A stretch of DNA of 64,000 nt from Serendipita indica DSM 11827 (Eukaryota; Basidiomycota; Agaricomycetes; Sebacinales; Serendipitaceae). The notes under the pieces were generated by a model. The model was not told where the DNA came from and made no database searches. It saw only the letters and a list, made by a program, of their open reading frames with translations. The stretch lies in NCBI GenBank assembly GCA_910890315.1, contig CAJVGD010000006.1:1302001-1366000 (forward strand). The letters are read 5' to 3'. Numbering within the stretch: position 1 is the first letter of the stretch; each line of letters begins with the position of its first letter. The position numbers were made by a program, and so were the translations under genes. This document shows, one piece after another, positions 34,880 through 47,200 of the stretch.

Positions 34880-36578
34880 TCACTCATTCCATAGACAGTC
34901 CATCCTCACGGCTTTCACTTCCAAAGTCGCCGGATTGACTAGAATTACCTCCCCGTTGTCGGAGAATCTCGGCAGCAGTACCACTCTCGTCTTGCTTCCT
35001 CCACCGTGGTCGACTATTGCTGTTTCGAACCGAGGCTGATTGCCTACAAAGAAAACGTGCGGGGCTTTGGTCATTATGAATGGATCAGAGGAGAAGTATG
35101 GATAACACCCTCGATTGAATTGGTTATTATGAGTGCATATGAACAGAAATGAAACCTACAGAGTGTGTCAGGAGCCGTAGGAGCCATATGCCGCCACTTG
35201 AGCATCTCACAGGCCAACGCGAGACGGTCAGACGACTTGACATATCGAAAAACGTCATCGAGTGGCTGTCCTCCATTTCCAAGTATGCTGTAATGAGTCA
35301 ATTGGAGCCGTCTCTGACGAAGAGACGCGAGCTCACTGGCAGGCCCCGGCTCCGATCCAACATGGATTCGTCTCGGTGTGGAAGCTCTCGTAGTCCTTAG
35401 CTGCACCAAACATGGCTCTAGGGAGTGGTTGCTGAGGCAGGGTTGCACTAGATGGATCATTGGCTCCTGGGACGAGGTGAACTATCATTGCTCGTGCAAG
35501 TTCTGACAGGTGACCAGATAACGACTGTGTGGGGTGCATAGAGAAGGCACTGGATTGGTACGAAAACTTCTTGGCGGCCCGTTTAGCTGCAACAGGAGCC
35601 ACTTCTCCGGGAACGGTGACCGTTTCCTCCTTGGCTACCTCTTCGGAGAGGCTGACGGGCGCAAACGAGTTTCCGGCAATGACGACTCGTGTTATTGTGG
35701 ATGAATCTCGCTGGTCGGATTGCTGGCCTGCCTCACTCAGGAGGTACTCAACCAGCAAGTTAACTCGCAGATCTGCGGCTGCAGAAGGGAGCCCCACATT
35801 GAGCCCGGATACGAGTGCAATCCACTCGTTGGCATTGTCCACATCCATTGTTGCTTTTGTACCATGCTGAGCGAGAGGTGTTTGCTCAGCGACTCCAGGG
35901 TAGCAGACATCGACTACATGGAACTCTCCTGCGGTAGTTTCGACCCCAAGGACAGCCAAAATAAGACCTGTGACAATATTTATAGAGTCAAGAAACTCCC
36001 CACCCAACGGGACACGACCAGACTCGTCTTCGAGTACGGCCATATCCTCTTTGGAGTGAAATTTGAGGCGAGGAGGAGGAGGTTCCACTCCATGCTAGGC
36101 GCCGTGAATACAAGGGTGCCAATTATCACCATATTAGGTACGTACCTCTTTTGCAAGATCGTTGAGGACATTGTCTTTGAGTGGCATCTCCTTGTAGACG
36201 GTACCCACGATCCAGCAGCGTTCCCCCTTCTTTATATCTAGAATACGGTTGACAAAGATGGCATTTCCTTTGCATAGTCAGTGAGAATGCACATCGCCGA
36301 TGAAGAACGCAGAGACCTATAGCTGACCGCCACTGCTGTTTCGCTCTTTCGATGACTTGCTTGCGCAACAGAGAAAGACGTGAAAAGTATAGATTCGCGT
36401 ATTGGTGCTTGTACGAGGCGTCGTTGGTCTCCAGTACAAACGCGTTTGCCAATTCCTTTGGGAGTGTTGAAGACAGCGCGTCTGGTCGCGTGTAAAGAAT
36501 GTCCCTTTGAAATAGACTCAGAAAACTGGCTAGACGGATGGGATTGAGCTGGCTGGCTCACGTCGCAGCGGCAGCCAT
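34880..36578 (-). CDS. POLD2: DNA polymerase delta subunit 2 (p50/Pol31)
   Basis: Accessory B-subunit of replicative DNA polymerase delta, about 440 residues. It starts MAAAAT; a 36-base intron then gives FLSLFQRDILYTRPDALSST. The N-terminal OB-fold region follows: YKHQYANLYFSRLSLLRKQV with RAKQQWRSAI. The central exon 36088-35333 carries LEDESGRVPLGGEFLDSINI, VTGLILAVLGVE, the phosphodiesterase-like core WIALVSGLNVGL, ITRVVIAGNS and LVPGANDPSSATLPQQPLPR. Later exons give GGQPLDDVFRYVKSSDRLAL, MLKWRHMAPTAPDTL, APHVFFVGNQPRFETAIVDH and VRMDCL. Order and motifs match human POLD2 throughout. It is divergent from PEX11, starts 147 bp apart. Confidence 0.93.
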
Positions 36579-36725
36579 TGGCGTAGTCCGAGTCCTAGTC
36601 TCGTTCAAGGCTTTTGGAGTCGACCAACAACCGGCCATTCTACCAACCATCTCCACCGGCTTTTCCTAAGACATTTCAGTGGACAAACAATCATTTTCTC
36701 CTAAAAGTTCGCTGATTTGGAGCCC

Positions 36726-38152
36726 ATGTCGTCCATATCTGTAGTCCAGCATCCGTTTGGAGCGCCCACTGCAGACCGCGACTCGCCATACTCGTTTCCA
36801 TACTCGCCTGCAGACTATTCTCATCAAGAGGACTCCGCGTCGGCGACGTTCACATTGAACCCGGCGTCTACCAGACCGCCTTCGATGAGCGGGTCTGTAA
36901 ACCTTCGGACAAGGACGCCCAAGACATCCATCGTCGGGAGCAATTTTGACAGGCCGAAATCGGTGCACGACGCTACAAACTTTGGGGAGTTTACAGTCCA
37001 CGAAAAAGAGCCTCTCGAAACACACGAGGAGACCGTCGCTCCGGCAGCCAAGTCTGTGAGAGCAATCGAGATATGGAGAGAGATGTTCTTGACATCCAAT
37101 GGGAGGGACAAGGCACTCGTAAGTCGCTTGTAAACCATTGCCGGAGGAGAGCTGCTCACGTGAATCCCAAGAAATTAATCCAGTATTCGATTCGAGTCTA
37201 CCTTCTGTTTCACGTACGATCCTCGAAATATCTACGGCGACAGCCTCAGAAACCATGGGAGGCGGATATGATAGCCGGTCTTCAGAAAGGGTACGTATCG
37301 CTCTTCAAAGTGTCGTATATAAGCTAATTTATATAGTTATTCTGGATTGTCGCTCTCCCGGTACGTTTATACTGGTATCCATGGCCCAGAGTCTGACTCT
37401 GGAGTAGAAAGTGCATGATCATGTTCAATTGGCTTTCTCCTCTAGCAACCGTGTCTGCTCCGGAATCTCTACCCTCAAAAGGAGAAAAGGCGAGACCTCA
37501 ACCTCTGTTGCGCAAGATACTGCATTCGCCGCCTCCCGTCCTCCTCGATCTCTTGTGTGGTATCTCCGACGACCTCGCAACATTTTATAAACTTGGACTT
37601 GTGCCACGACGTATTGGCCAGAGAGCAGAGCGCCTGGCAGACCTATGTTGGTTTGCCGGAACTTTGGTGGACCTCGTCGAAGTTGGCGTCGAACTGAGCG
37701 TCATTGGAGGTGCAATCAGCGAGAGTCAGTACTTGTTCATCTTTTATTCTCCCACACTCACAATGTAGCAGTCGAGGGTCGGCTCTATAACGAGAGCATG
37801 ACAATTGCAAGCGCAACGACGACTTCTGGTCAAGCTACGGACGAAAAGGAGCTGGTCAAACTACGACGCCAGCAATATTGGTCAAAGGTTCAACGGATGA
37901 AGCTGCTCATGGACCTCATCTTTGTTTGTGCGTCTAGCATCGTGGTTCTATCCCAACTCTAACTCCTTTATAGCGTATGACGTCTTCTACATCAAGAAGT
38001 ACAGCGACATTGCGAAATCCTTCACCGGACTGGCTTCGGCAGTTTTGAGGTACGATAGTGTGATTTTCATAGGCCCCTATACTGACGATATTGGTAGCTC
38101 GATGAAGCTCTATGACAAACACCATGGAACTCTCTCTCGGTCGCCTATCTAA
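36726..38152 (+). CDS. PEX11: Peroxisomal membrane elongation factor PEX11
   Basis: Peroxisomal membrane protein that drives elongation and division of peroxisomes. It starts MSSISVVQHPFGAPTADRDS and has a ~110-residue disordered N-terminal extension not found in yeast Pex11. The family core opens with WREMFLTSNGRDKAL joined after an intron to KLIQYSIRVYLLFH, the diagnostic N-G-R-D-K-x-x-K-x-x-Q-Y amphipathic helix. Further exons give WEADMIAGLQKG, YSGLSLSRRKCMIMFNWLSP, LRKILHSPPPVLLDLLCGIS, DDLATFYKLGLVPRRIGQRA and LADLCWFAGTLVDLVEVGVE. A charged linker follows with LRRQQYWSKVQRMKLLMDLI. The end is SSMKLYDKHHGTLSRSPI. Intron phases all close. A metabolic partner in the window is the peroxisomal isomerase-like gene at 47811. 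Confidence 0.88.
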
Positions 38153-38232
38153 GCGTATTCAAGTTACCCTTTACTATTGTCCTTTATTACTGCCAGATAT
38201 AGTCCCTATGCTCCATTACAATAACTGGCTAC

Positions 38233-38720
38233 CTAAAATGGCCACCAGCGAGACTTTTGAGTATTTGGGCTCTCCGCGACATTGTTCGACGACCCTTGTG
38301 TCGTAGGTGACGCGATCTTGAGGCGCTCTTGATATGACAGAATCTCTTCCTCCAATTGAGCAATACGTTTCAAATGCTCTACACTTTGTCTTTCACGTGC
38401 TAGATACGTTCGGGTTATTTCAAGTGCCTGCATGGTCTCGTGAGTCCTGGACGGAGAGGAACGATAGAACGTACTCCGTAGACAATAAAACCAAGTAGTG
38501 CAATCGGGACCATATGCGGGAATGTATCGGTATACCACGTCGCATGTCGAGAACGCTCTTTTTGGCTGGGTCTCGACGTCTCTGGCGTTGTTTGAGATTC
38601 ACTTGGTGTAGAGAGTAATCTTCTCTGCATTGAAATTTGTGACATTCTCATTATAGAGCCCGGATTCGTTATTCTTTGGAGACCGGGTTTAGCATATCGT
38701 TGGAGTCGGGAAGAAGCCAT
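38233..38720 (-). CDS. Small mitochondrial-type membrane protein, unrecognised
   Basis: Two exons joined in phase by a GTACGT...TGCAG intron inside the segment after FIVYG; about 145 residues. It starts MASSRLQRYAKPGLQRITNP, an Arg-rich acid-free N terminus with SQISMQRRLLS, typical of a mitochondrial presequence. One hydrophobic span follows, HMVPIALLGFIVYG, then a helical charged stretch, ITRTYLARERQSVEHLKRIA with QLEEEILSYQERLK, likely a short coiled coil. It ends in the basic-aromatic SRWWPF. The architecture (presequence, one span, coiled coil) resembles small inner-membrane assembly factors, but I do not recognise the family. It converges with PEX11, about 80 bp between stops. Confidence 0.68.
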
Positions 38721-38794
38721 GTTAACCACCGAGAGTCAAGAGTCGAGGGACAAAGTATTCCATGATCACATTTATTAAACAGGCAACTCGAACA

Positions 38795-39970
38795 TCAAAG
38801 ATCTATTCCTCGCTCCTCCCATCCAGTCACAATCTCCCTTGCCCGCTTCTCAATCCAGCTGTCGTTTCCCCAGAACCCCCAACCAGCCATGAAGCGATAC
38901 CAGTCGACTATTGCAAGCTCCCAGTGTTTCCACAGCTTATCGAACGTATACTCTAGTGAGCTGGGATCTTCGAATTGACCGATAGTGCGGGTTAGGTATT
39001 ATGATAGGATTGAAGGAGCTCCTTCTCTTGATCAATCCGTCGAAGGAGGTTCCCTTGGACAGATGTGCCCAGAAAGTATACCAAGTCTCTGGTAACGGCC
39101 CCGACACCTACATATTGAAAGTCGTACAAGGCGCACCTCTTAGGCGTTGATGAAGATAGCTTCGAGAACACGATATTGGCACCTTTGACGTCGCCGTGGA
39201 GTAGCGAGCCATATTGGTCGGCAGCTTTCTTGAGGGCAGAATCGACCTGTTGAACATCAATAAACCGTCGCCCAGATCAAGTTGATCATTACCTTCTCGG
39301 TCCATTTCAGCAACCAACTGTACTCTGTTGGATCGGTGCTGTCGAGCTCATCACGTCGAGTATCCAAGTACCAGTAAGTTCCTTGAGCCCATACTCCCAC
39401 AGGCTGGCCGACGTTGTACTGAAGTGGTGGAGGGATCACGTTGTCTCGTATCTCCCTGCTGCGGGCAAGACTCCAAAAGGTACCGTGAAAGGTAGCTAGC
39501 CAATCGAGTACGATTACCGCATCATCTCTTCCAAGGCTTCCCCAAGCTGGATTCGGGAATTCTGTGGCGAGATCCTCTAGTATCAAGCGCACGGGTAGCT
39601 CGTCGTCCTTGCTGTGGTCGATGGGATGAACCTTGGCCACCTTTGCTCCGGCTGGAAGACTGTGTGAGAGGTGTTGATAGAAGAACCGCTCTGCTTCGTA
39701 TGAGAGCAGTTTGCGCAAATGGCCTTCGTCTGCATCCCCACGAACTGGAGGAGGAGCTACCGTCTTTACAATAATCGAGGATTGAGCTGCGTTTGTAGAC
39801 TTGTCATCGTCATTTGGTCCTCCTGTTCTCGTCACGTAGACACGGTCTATCGAACCGTAATTTGACCATAGCGTTGCAATCCGCGTTGATGAAGTTACCG
39901 TGAAATGACGGAGAGATGGTGCCTTTGAGATGATCTCTGCGACGCCAGGTGTTGACTTTGATCGGGACAT
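38795..39970 (-). CDS. CHK/ecdysteroid-kinase-like phosphotransferase, one frame break
   Basis: Protein-kinase-like fold of the choline/aminoglycoside/ecdysteroid kinase clan, a group that phosphorylates small molecules; substrate unknown. It starts MSRSKSTPGVAEIISKAPSL; sequence further upstream has only GTG/TTG starts and a stop. An N-lobe lysine candidate lies in SSIIVKTVAPPP, then RLILEDLATEFPN, VLDWLATFHGTFW, the catalytic loop YGSLLHGDVKGANIVFS (H-G-D-x-K-x-x-N) and LYDFQYVGVGAVTRDLVYFL (D-F-Q metal site). The C-terminal part, EYTFDKLWKHWELAIVDWYR with FMAGWGFWGN and WIEKRAREIVTGWEERGIDL, matches fungal members. Between LLQSYHN and LTRTIGQFEDPSS the frame changes by one base near 38998, with a stop directly after, and I see no intron there. 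This is either a sequencing error or a mutation removing the last ~75 residues. Confidence 0.72.
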
Positions 39971-40269
39971 GAAGGCTGAGAGGGTGGACGACGTCGAGGT
40001 GGGAGTGGCTTGAGGACTGGAGTAGGTAGCCACTTGCACCCAGTCTTATGGGAATTCCAGTAGCCAAATACTATAGCCTAAGCTTGCATGTTCAGAGTTT
40101 GACCTTCCATATTCCTGGCGGTCAAGAATTAAGACTGAAGGTTGCCTAAGGTCAAAATATGCATACTCGATAAACTTGTGAGATTTGAGCAATGGTTTTG
40201 TTAGAAAGAGGGGACAAGGCCAACGTGAGGCTGGAGGCCAAACCAAACCAAACTCTAATACCAACGTCG

Positions 40270-40739
40270 ATGGCGCCGACAACCCGCAACAGTGAGGAGG
40301 CTTTGCACAAGATTTCCACAAAACTTATAACACATGATTAGATCTCCGTGTCGGTCTCAACAAGGGCCGCTCGGTCACCGCCATTCCAAAAGTCGCCCGC
40401 CCAGCACACCGCAAGGGCAAGCTCTCGGAGCGCAACAAGTTTGTCCGATCTGTCGTCAGAGAGGTCGTTGGATTCTCGCCATACGAGAGGAGAGTGCTAG
40501 AATTGCTACGAAACGGCAAGGCATGTCGAGATTCTCTCCGGCAAAACGAATCAATCAGCTAACTTGGGGCCGTTTTACAGGATAAGAAGGCACGAAAACT
40601 TACCAAGAAGAGAGTATGTCGCTCACCGTTATTTCCAATACTTGAACTAATCACTTGCGATTAGCTGGGCACGCTCCTCAGATCGAAGCGAAAGGTAGAA
40701 GAGCTGCAAACGATTATCCAAGAGACGAGGAAGCACTAA
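40270..40739 (+). CDS. RPL36: 60S ribosomal protein L36 (eL36)
   Basis: Large-subunit ribosomal protein, 103 or so residues, strongly basic. Exon 1 encodes MAPTTRN; splicing over a ~50-base GTGAGG...GATTAG intron gives [20 protein letters not shown]. Exon 2 continues [38 protein letters not shown]. Intron 2 (40521-40580) uses a GC donor. [11 protein letters not shown], a GTATGT intron and [20 protein letters not shown] with TRKH complete the protein. The F-x-P-Y-E-(R/K)-R-x-x-E-L-L and L-G-T-x-x-R-(A/S)-K-R-K motifs are diagnostic of eL36. Confidence 0.95.
40521..40580 (+). other. GC-AG intron in RPL36
   Basis: 60-base intron with donor CAAG|GCATGTC and acceptor TTTACAG. The spliced protein [16 protein letters not shown] matches eL36, and no GT site keeps the frame. 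Confidence 0.85.
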
Positions 40740-41055
40740 AAGATACCTCTTCTCGGACGACCCGTGTTCTCAGCATCCAATCTCTGCTTGGACACCCCGT
40801 CGATTGCCATTATGGATATGCGCACGCAGTATTTTCTTGCAGCTATTCAATGAATATGATATGCTACAAGAATGCTTGATGATCTGAGAATGTGGCTCAT
40901 CCTGAACCGCCTGTATCTGGACTAACCGTCAATGTTCAGAAACTAAGTATTCCGCACGAATGTAGCAGTGGAAAGTCTAAAAATTAATAGACGTGTTTGT
41001 TATGACTGCCACAATTCTTTGTTTGCAGCCATCCTTGAACACTCCCAACGCGACC
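40740..41055. other. Intergenic stretch, nothing recognised
   Basis: About 316 bases, 3' UTR of RPL36 and promoter of ELP2 on the same strand. No motif stands out. Confidence 0.5.
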
Positions 41056-43992
41056 ATGGACGCGTCGTTGTGCTATTTGGCTGCTGCAATCAACCGCCAT
41101 TCTGACGCAGCGAGTGTATCTTCAGACTCACAATGGATTGCATTTGGGTCCCACAAGTTTGTCGCCCTCTGGAATCTAGTACGCGCCACTCGACTCGATT
41201 CCGCCCAATTGATTCGAGTAAGGGAGCCAAAAACCGGATTAAGAGTACGATAGTAGGACATAATGGACATGTTACTTGCGTTCGTTTCGTCTCTGGGAGA
41301 TCAGATGCCATTTTGGTGGGGGACGATGAAGGATTTCTTTACCTCCATCACCGACAAGATCAATCAGTGCGTGGTCACTGTAGCCTGTGTAATGTTTCAA
41401 CAGTCTCAACTCATCGTCAGTGGCACCTTGTGCACAAAATCAAAACCCATTCGCATGCAGTCTCTGCCCTGGTAGAACATGACGGGATTATCGTCACTGG
41501 ATCGTCAGATATGAAACTCAAGCTGTGGAACCTTCCTGAACTGGACAATACCAACGAGTCGTCAGGGGGTTTGATACTCGAATTCACTCAGAAACAGGTA
41601 ATTGACACTGGAAAGCGATTCCCTATCGCCCTTGCAATGTCCAAACTACCTGGAACATCTGGTTTGTATCCTTCGATTCAATACATAAAGAACTGGCTGA
41701 GACAAATTAGTCCAATTATTGGCCGTTGGGCTCACGGATACAAAGATCAGAGTTTTTGTCGCATCCGGTTCTCAGGTGAGCATATTACCTATATGATGAC
41801 TAATTTTCATGGTTATAGTTTGCAGAAGCAGCCGTCCTCCAAGGACATGAGGATTGGATCAAAGCTCTTGACTTTAGTCTACTCTACACTGCCGAAGACG
41901 GTATAAGCTACATCACGCTGGCCTCTGGATCTCAAGATGGTACAATACGGCTTTGGGATATTCGACAAGCACCAGAGGCTGTCGACAAGCCGACAAAGGG
42001 AGATCTTGATGATCAGCTTCTTGACGCGTTCGAGGCATCGCTTGGGGAAGTCGGCGCAGAAGAAACTGGTCGCCAAATATCAATGAAACAGCACATTGTC
42101 AAAGTGACTGATGGCGAGAGGTTGGTCTCACGGATCATGGAACCAAAGCTGATTCGCACGCTAGAGCCTACAACTTTCATATCACTCTAGATGCCCTGCT
42201 CATTGGTCACGACGCTGGCGTGACAGACGTAACGTGGATGCCATCGCCAAACTCACGCATCTTACTATCCACCTCTGTCGACTCATCCGTTATATTGTGG
42301 TCGTCAAGTGACTCCACGTCCCAAATTTGGACCAACCGCTATCGATTTGGAGATGTTGGCGGCCAACGGCTTGGTGGCTTCGTGGGAGGTCTTTGGGTCG
42401 ATGCGAATCAGGCGGTAGCCTTTGGCTGGAACGGCTCATTCCGTCGGTGGAACTATGTAAATGATCAATGGCATGAAGTACAAGCCGTCACAGGTCACTC
42501 AGCACCGGTTCATGGTATTGACTGGGAGCCATCAGGCCGATACTTTATTTCTGCCAGGTACTTGAGCCATTCGCCTTCCCTGCTTGGCTAATTTACTGTA
42601 GTCTAGACCAAACTGTTCGCATTCATGGACCGGTAGAAGACCGATGGACAGAAATAGCCAGAGCGCAAACTCATGGGTACGACTGTATCCAGGCTTGCTT
42701 TCTCTCCGATCTTCGGTTTGCCTCTATATCGGACGAAAAGGTTGCACGCGTATTTGATGCACCTGGTGCATTTGTTCGTTTGGCAAGCGTGCTTGGTTTG
42801 CGATCCACCGACGAAGATGTATCAGTGAGTGAAATGTAGATGGTAGCATTCAGCTTATAGATTCATCAGGCACGACCAGTCGCCGCAAATGTACCTCCTT
42901 TAGGGCTATCAAACAAGGCTCTATCAGAAGATAGTATGTAGTTCCCATCAAGAATAGCGACGAGGCTGACATACTGTCTATTAGATGTAGAGCAGAGTGT
43001 GAATAGTTTGGAACGTGCACCATATGAAGCAGAGCTCGCGTCTGTGACACTATGGCCAGAAATTGAGAAGATATTTGGGCATGGCTACGAGGTATGTCAA
43101 ACCAGAATATTTCCGGTCTCACTCATCAATAAATAGTCGATATCACTTGCCGTCTCACGTTCAAAAGCGCTCATCGCAACAACGTGTAAAGCTACAACCG
43201 CCAAACACGCCGTAGTCCGACTCTACGATTCTCAAAGCTTCAAGCCATTTGGAACACCCTTGGAAGGCCACACACTCACGATAACGAGGGTAGCATTCAG
43301 TAAAGATGATGAATTCATCCTTGCTGGAGGTAAAGATCGTACCTGGCATCTATGGAAGCGTAACGAAGATGGAGGTATGTCGTGTAGGTTCCTCTTACTC
43401 CTCTGAGCGTCCTCAGTAGGTTACAGCAACTTTATTGCTGGAAAAGGTCATGCAAGGGTAATTTGGGATTGCTGCTGGATGCACGAGTCGAATATATTCG
43501 CCACAGCCTCGCGTGACAAGACGGCAAGTCGACAATTTCCAAACTTGATTGATATCCTGACACGTATTAGGTCAAGATATGGGATGCGACTGGCGATCAA
43601 TCAAAGCTCCAGAAGCCACTTGCGAATCTCAAGATGGAGCAGCCGGCGACCGCAGCCTGTTTCTCCTCGATTCAATCAGATGGACGGTAGGACCAATCTC
43701 AGAGTAATTTACAGCGCTGATGAACAACAGGATCCTAATGGCAATCGGTCTCGAGACGGGAGAGGTTCAAATCTATGCATCAGAGTTGCCATTCGAGCAG
43801 TGGAAGCTGATGCTGAGGTTCCCGCCAAAGTAAGGATGCACGGCTTTGCAATTTCATCACTAACCTGATCCTAATAGCGTCACTCACATTGACCAGATTC
43901 GACAACTCGCATGGAGGCCATCTCCTGAAGGCTTATTTCTTGCGTCCTGTAGTGACGACGGCTCTGTTCGTGTGATGGAGATAACACAGTAA
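41056..43992 (+). CDS. ELP2: Elongator complex subunit 2
   Basis: WD40 scaffold subunit of Elongator, the complex that modifies wobble uridines in tRNA (cm5U chemistry) with Elp3. It starts MDASLCYLAAAINRHSDAAS, matching the A-x-N-R-x-x-x-A opening of Elp2 followed by WIAFGSHKFVALWN. Two seven-bladed propellers follow: IKSTIVGHNGHVTCVRFVSG; HAVSALVEHDGIIVTGSSDM; ALDFSLLYTAEDGISYITLA with SGSQDGTIRLWDIRQ; LLIGHDAGVTDVTWMPSPNS; FGWNGSFRRWNYVNDQWHEV; GHSAPVHGIDWEPSGRYFIS with ASLDQTVRIHG; HGYDCIQACFLSDLRFASIS; LPFEQWKLMLRFP and a final blade ending VRVMEITQ. Around twelve exons; about 780 residues, normal for the family. It converges with the eIF4A-like gene. Confidence 0.92.
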
Positions 43993-44267
43993 TATAGAGG
44001 AAAGTGGCACTACAGGAGAACATGGGGCTAATGGCTATGAGCAAGGTGTAAAACACGGTAAGTTCCTGTTCGACTACGCGAGGCTTCAAGGTGTACAGGC
44101 TTGTGGTGATCCGTGATATGGAGACAAGGTTGAATGTGTCGAATAAGCAACGTCTTGAGTTTGATCGGTGGTATGGCACAAGAACGGAGAGCATAAAAAT
44201 CAAGGGAACACCTGGCGTCGAGACGGTCGTAGAGATACAATTTGACGTTAGAGAACATCCCGCAGTG

Positions 44268-47200
44268 TCATTGGGACCTCCGGCTATAGTCATCGTTAGT
44301 CTGTGTCGGACAATGGGTCAAGACACGAACGCATTTGATTCTATGAAAGCGTTAGAACGAAGAAGGGGACCAAGAAGGGAGGTATGCTTACTTGTAGAAA
44401 CACTCGATCGATCGCAACATCTCGACGTCTCCTCCTGTGGCTGTCACAAAGTTTACTACCACACCGGGACGCGAATGACTAGACGCCATTGCGGGAGCAA
44501 CGCTAAGGGCAAGAGGTAAGCTTGGTGTATATCAAAGTGAGGGGGCTCACCGATGGGCATAATCTTCGACGACTCGCGGAAGATCTAGAGGATGTTAGCA
44601 AGAGGAGAGACACGCTCGTCTAACTTGCCATAATTTACGACGAGCGGAATTTGGAAAACATCTGGGCTCTTGACTGGTACGTCGCACACGACGAGAACCC
44701 TGGAAGATGTCTGCTGTTTTCCGAGCATGGAATTGTTGCCGCGGAACTTGGATAGAGCGGCGACCTTGTTTCCGGGGTTCATTTCCGAGTGCTAGGTTCC
44801 CATGAGCAAGATACAGAATAAGATATCAGACCACTTACCAAGGGAATTGCCTCGAGGCCGCGACTAGCAAGCTTGTAGACAACCGCGTCCAAAGTGGCTT
44901 GACTGCCGACGTGAACAATGGTTTGCGGAATTTCAACATCGTCGAACAAATCGGAAAGAGCTTCAAGCTTCCATTCCTTGGCTTGCGCCGTTTCGGCAGC
45001 GGTTGGAACCCCTCGTCCACTTCCAATAATACCCAAACCACTATTGGCAGCAAGGGTAGCATCGGCACGCCCACCAGACGCAGTGAATGCAAGATACAGA
45101 TAAAACTGTTTCAAGCCTCCGCCAGTATACTTGTGCGTTTCTGAAGACGTGACATTACCGTCTCGTCGGACCAAGACACGAACTGGATCCCGAAGCTGAA
45201 TTGCATTTGCCAAGTTGAGGACATCTTGGGGGACCGTGTTGGAGAACAAGGCGGTCTGCCTCTTGCTGACGAGGATCTGGCTTCCTGGTGGGTCATTTGG
45301 ATTCGGTGCGTGGACAAGCGGAGGGAATCGTCGACTGCCATTGCTAAAGCTACCACTAGCGTTGTTCCCCGATCCTGGACTAGTGGACGCATCGCCAGGT
45401 GAGCCGAACGGACTGAACGCGGGACCTGACGAGGGTCCGCCGATTGGAGTGGTGTTACCGGCGCCGTTGGACGAAGGACGAGACGGAGGAAGCAACTTGA
45501 CAATGTTGAATACAAAGTCATGCAGGTTCCGAGCGATGAGCTGGTCGACCTCGTCGAGGACGAGGAATCGGACTTCATTCCCTGGCAGACCACCCACAGT
45601 GGTAAACAGCGAGTGAAGCTTCTGGGGTGTGCCACATAGAATGTGGGGCATGTTTTGCTGCAATAGCCGAATCTCTTGTTGGACATCTCCGCCGGTCCCT
45701 ACACCAAGCGCGGAGCGAACGCCAATAGCACCGCCCAGATCACGAATCATGCGCTGTGCCTGAGTGGCTTGATCTACTGTTGTTGAGATGATTACAACAA
45801 TCGGCCCACGGTTCTGCGGTCGACCAGCAAGGCTCGATAGGGCGATATGGATGGCCGGAATAACGTATGCGGCGATACGTTCTTGAGTTGGTGGCGCCTG
45901 TGCGATAATATCGGCGCCATTGAGCAGGAAGGGCAACGCCCGTTGTTGAATCTTGTTTGGTGGACCCACTCTGAAGAGAATAAGCGCGCTGTGGAGATTG
46001 ACATGACAAAATGACGTACCCATACTTTGAAATGGAGCGCAATAGCTCGGGTACGAGTTGCAAATGCTCCCATTTAGTGACTGTGGGTCCGCTATCGCGT
46101 GGGGAGTTGTTTCCCCAGTCAGAATCAATAGTCTATGAAGTGTCAGATGCGGGGCAAGGGTTAGGAATATGACACATACGGCAGAAGAGTCGCGTCGGGT
46201 GAGGTTCCCCGCAACGGAACGGCGCTTCTGGTTTAGGAGCGCATCTGGCCGCGCCAGATGTGGCTCTTGTCTCAACGGCATATCCAAACTCCCTGCAGAC
46301 CACGTCCTGATCGGCGGCGGATTTCGCCCATGTGGACGGTTCGAATGGCCAAGAAGTGGACCACCTGCGGCTAAGTCATTCATCCCCGGGAATGCATTGT
46401 TGCTTCCTGGGGTATTCGGATTAAATGGCGGTGTGCTACCGGCGAGATGATTCTGTTGTTGGATCATCAATATCTGCTGAACCGACATGGTGAGGGCATC
46501 GAGCCGCTTGCTAATGTCGCCTTCCTCGCGACCACCCGATAATTGACTGGAGCCCAAGGGTGGTATTCCATTATTCCCACCGAGAAGACCGCCAGGGACG
46601 GGCGAGGACGAAAATGATCTTCGCGCATCGCCTGGGTCGAGACGTTCCACGAGAAGGTTGATCTTGCTTGCGAGTGATCCGAGTTCTCGGGCCAAATCTC
46701 TCTGAGCATACTCTGTACGTATCACTCTGTCTAGGATATCGTGAAGGAATGGCGAGTTTCTGATGTGGTTGTCGAGATTCTTTTCGACGCCTCCTGTAAT
46801 CGCCGACGAAGCAGATGGGGCGGATACAGAGGACACGGGTGATGAAGCGAGTACAGCGTCGTGCATCGTGTTTACAGTTACAGGTGGGCCGGACAGACTG
46901 GAGGATACATAGTTATCTTGGCTGACGCTGTGCCGAGGAGTCAGATTACTGGAGAATGAATTATTTCGCTGGATGGCGAATGGAGGCATCCCGCTCGAAA
47001 GCGACGACTGTCTGAGGATCGTCGACGCCGGAAGTGCCGTTTGCTGATTATCGTCTATGGTGTCGAACTGAACGCTCACACTACGTTCTCTGCTCCTCGA
47101 GTGCATCTCAATCGGTGGATATTGTCGTTCTCCGTCGCTGTTTTTAAACGATGCAGATGGGAGAGAGGAAGGGGGTGAATCCACCGTGATGAACGGCTCC

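Noticed and set aside
44091-44519. Plus-strand open frame of 142 codons
   Set aside because: Antisense of the last exons of the eIF4A-like gene, which spell conserved eIF4A segments on the minus strand.
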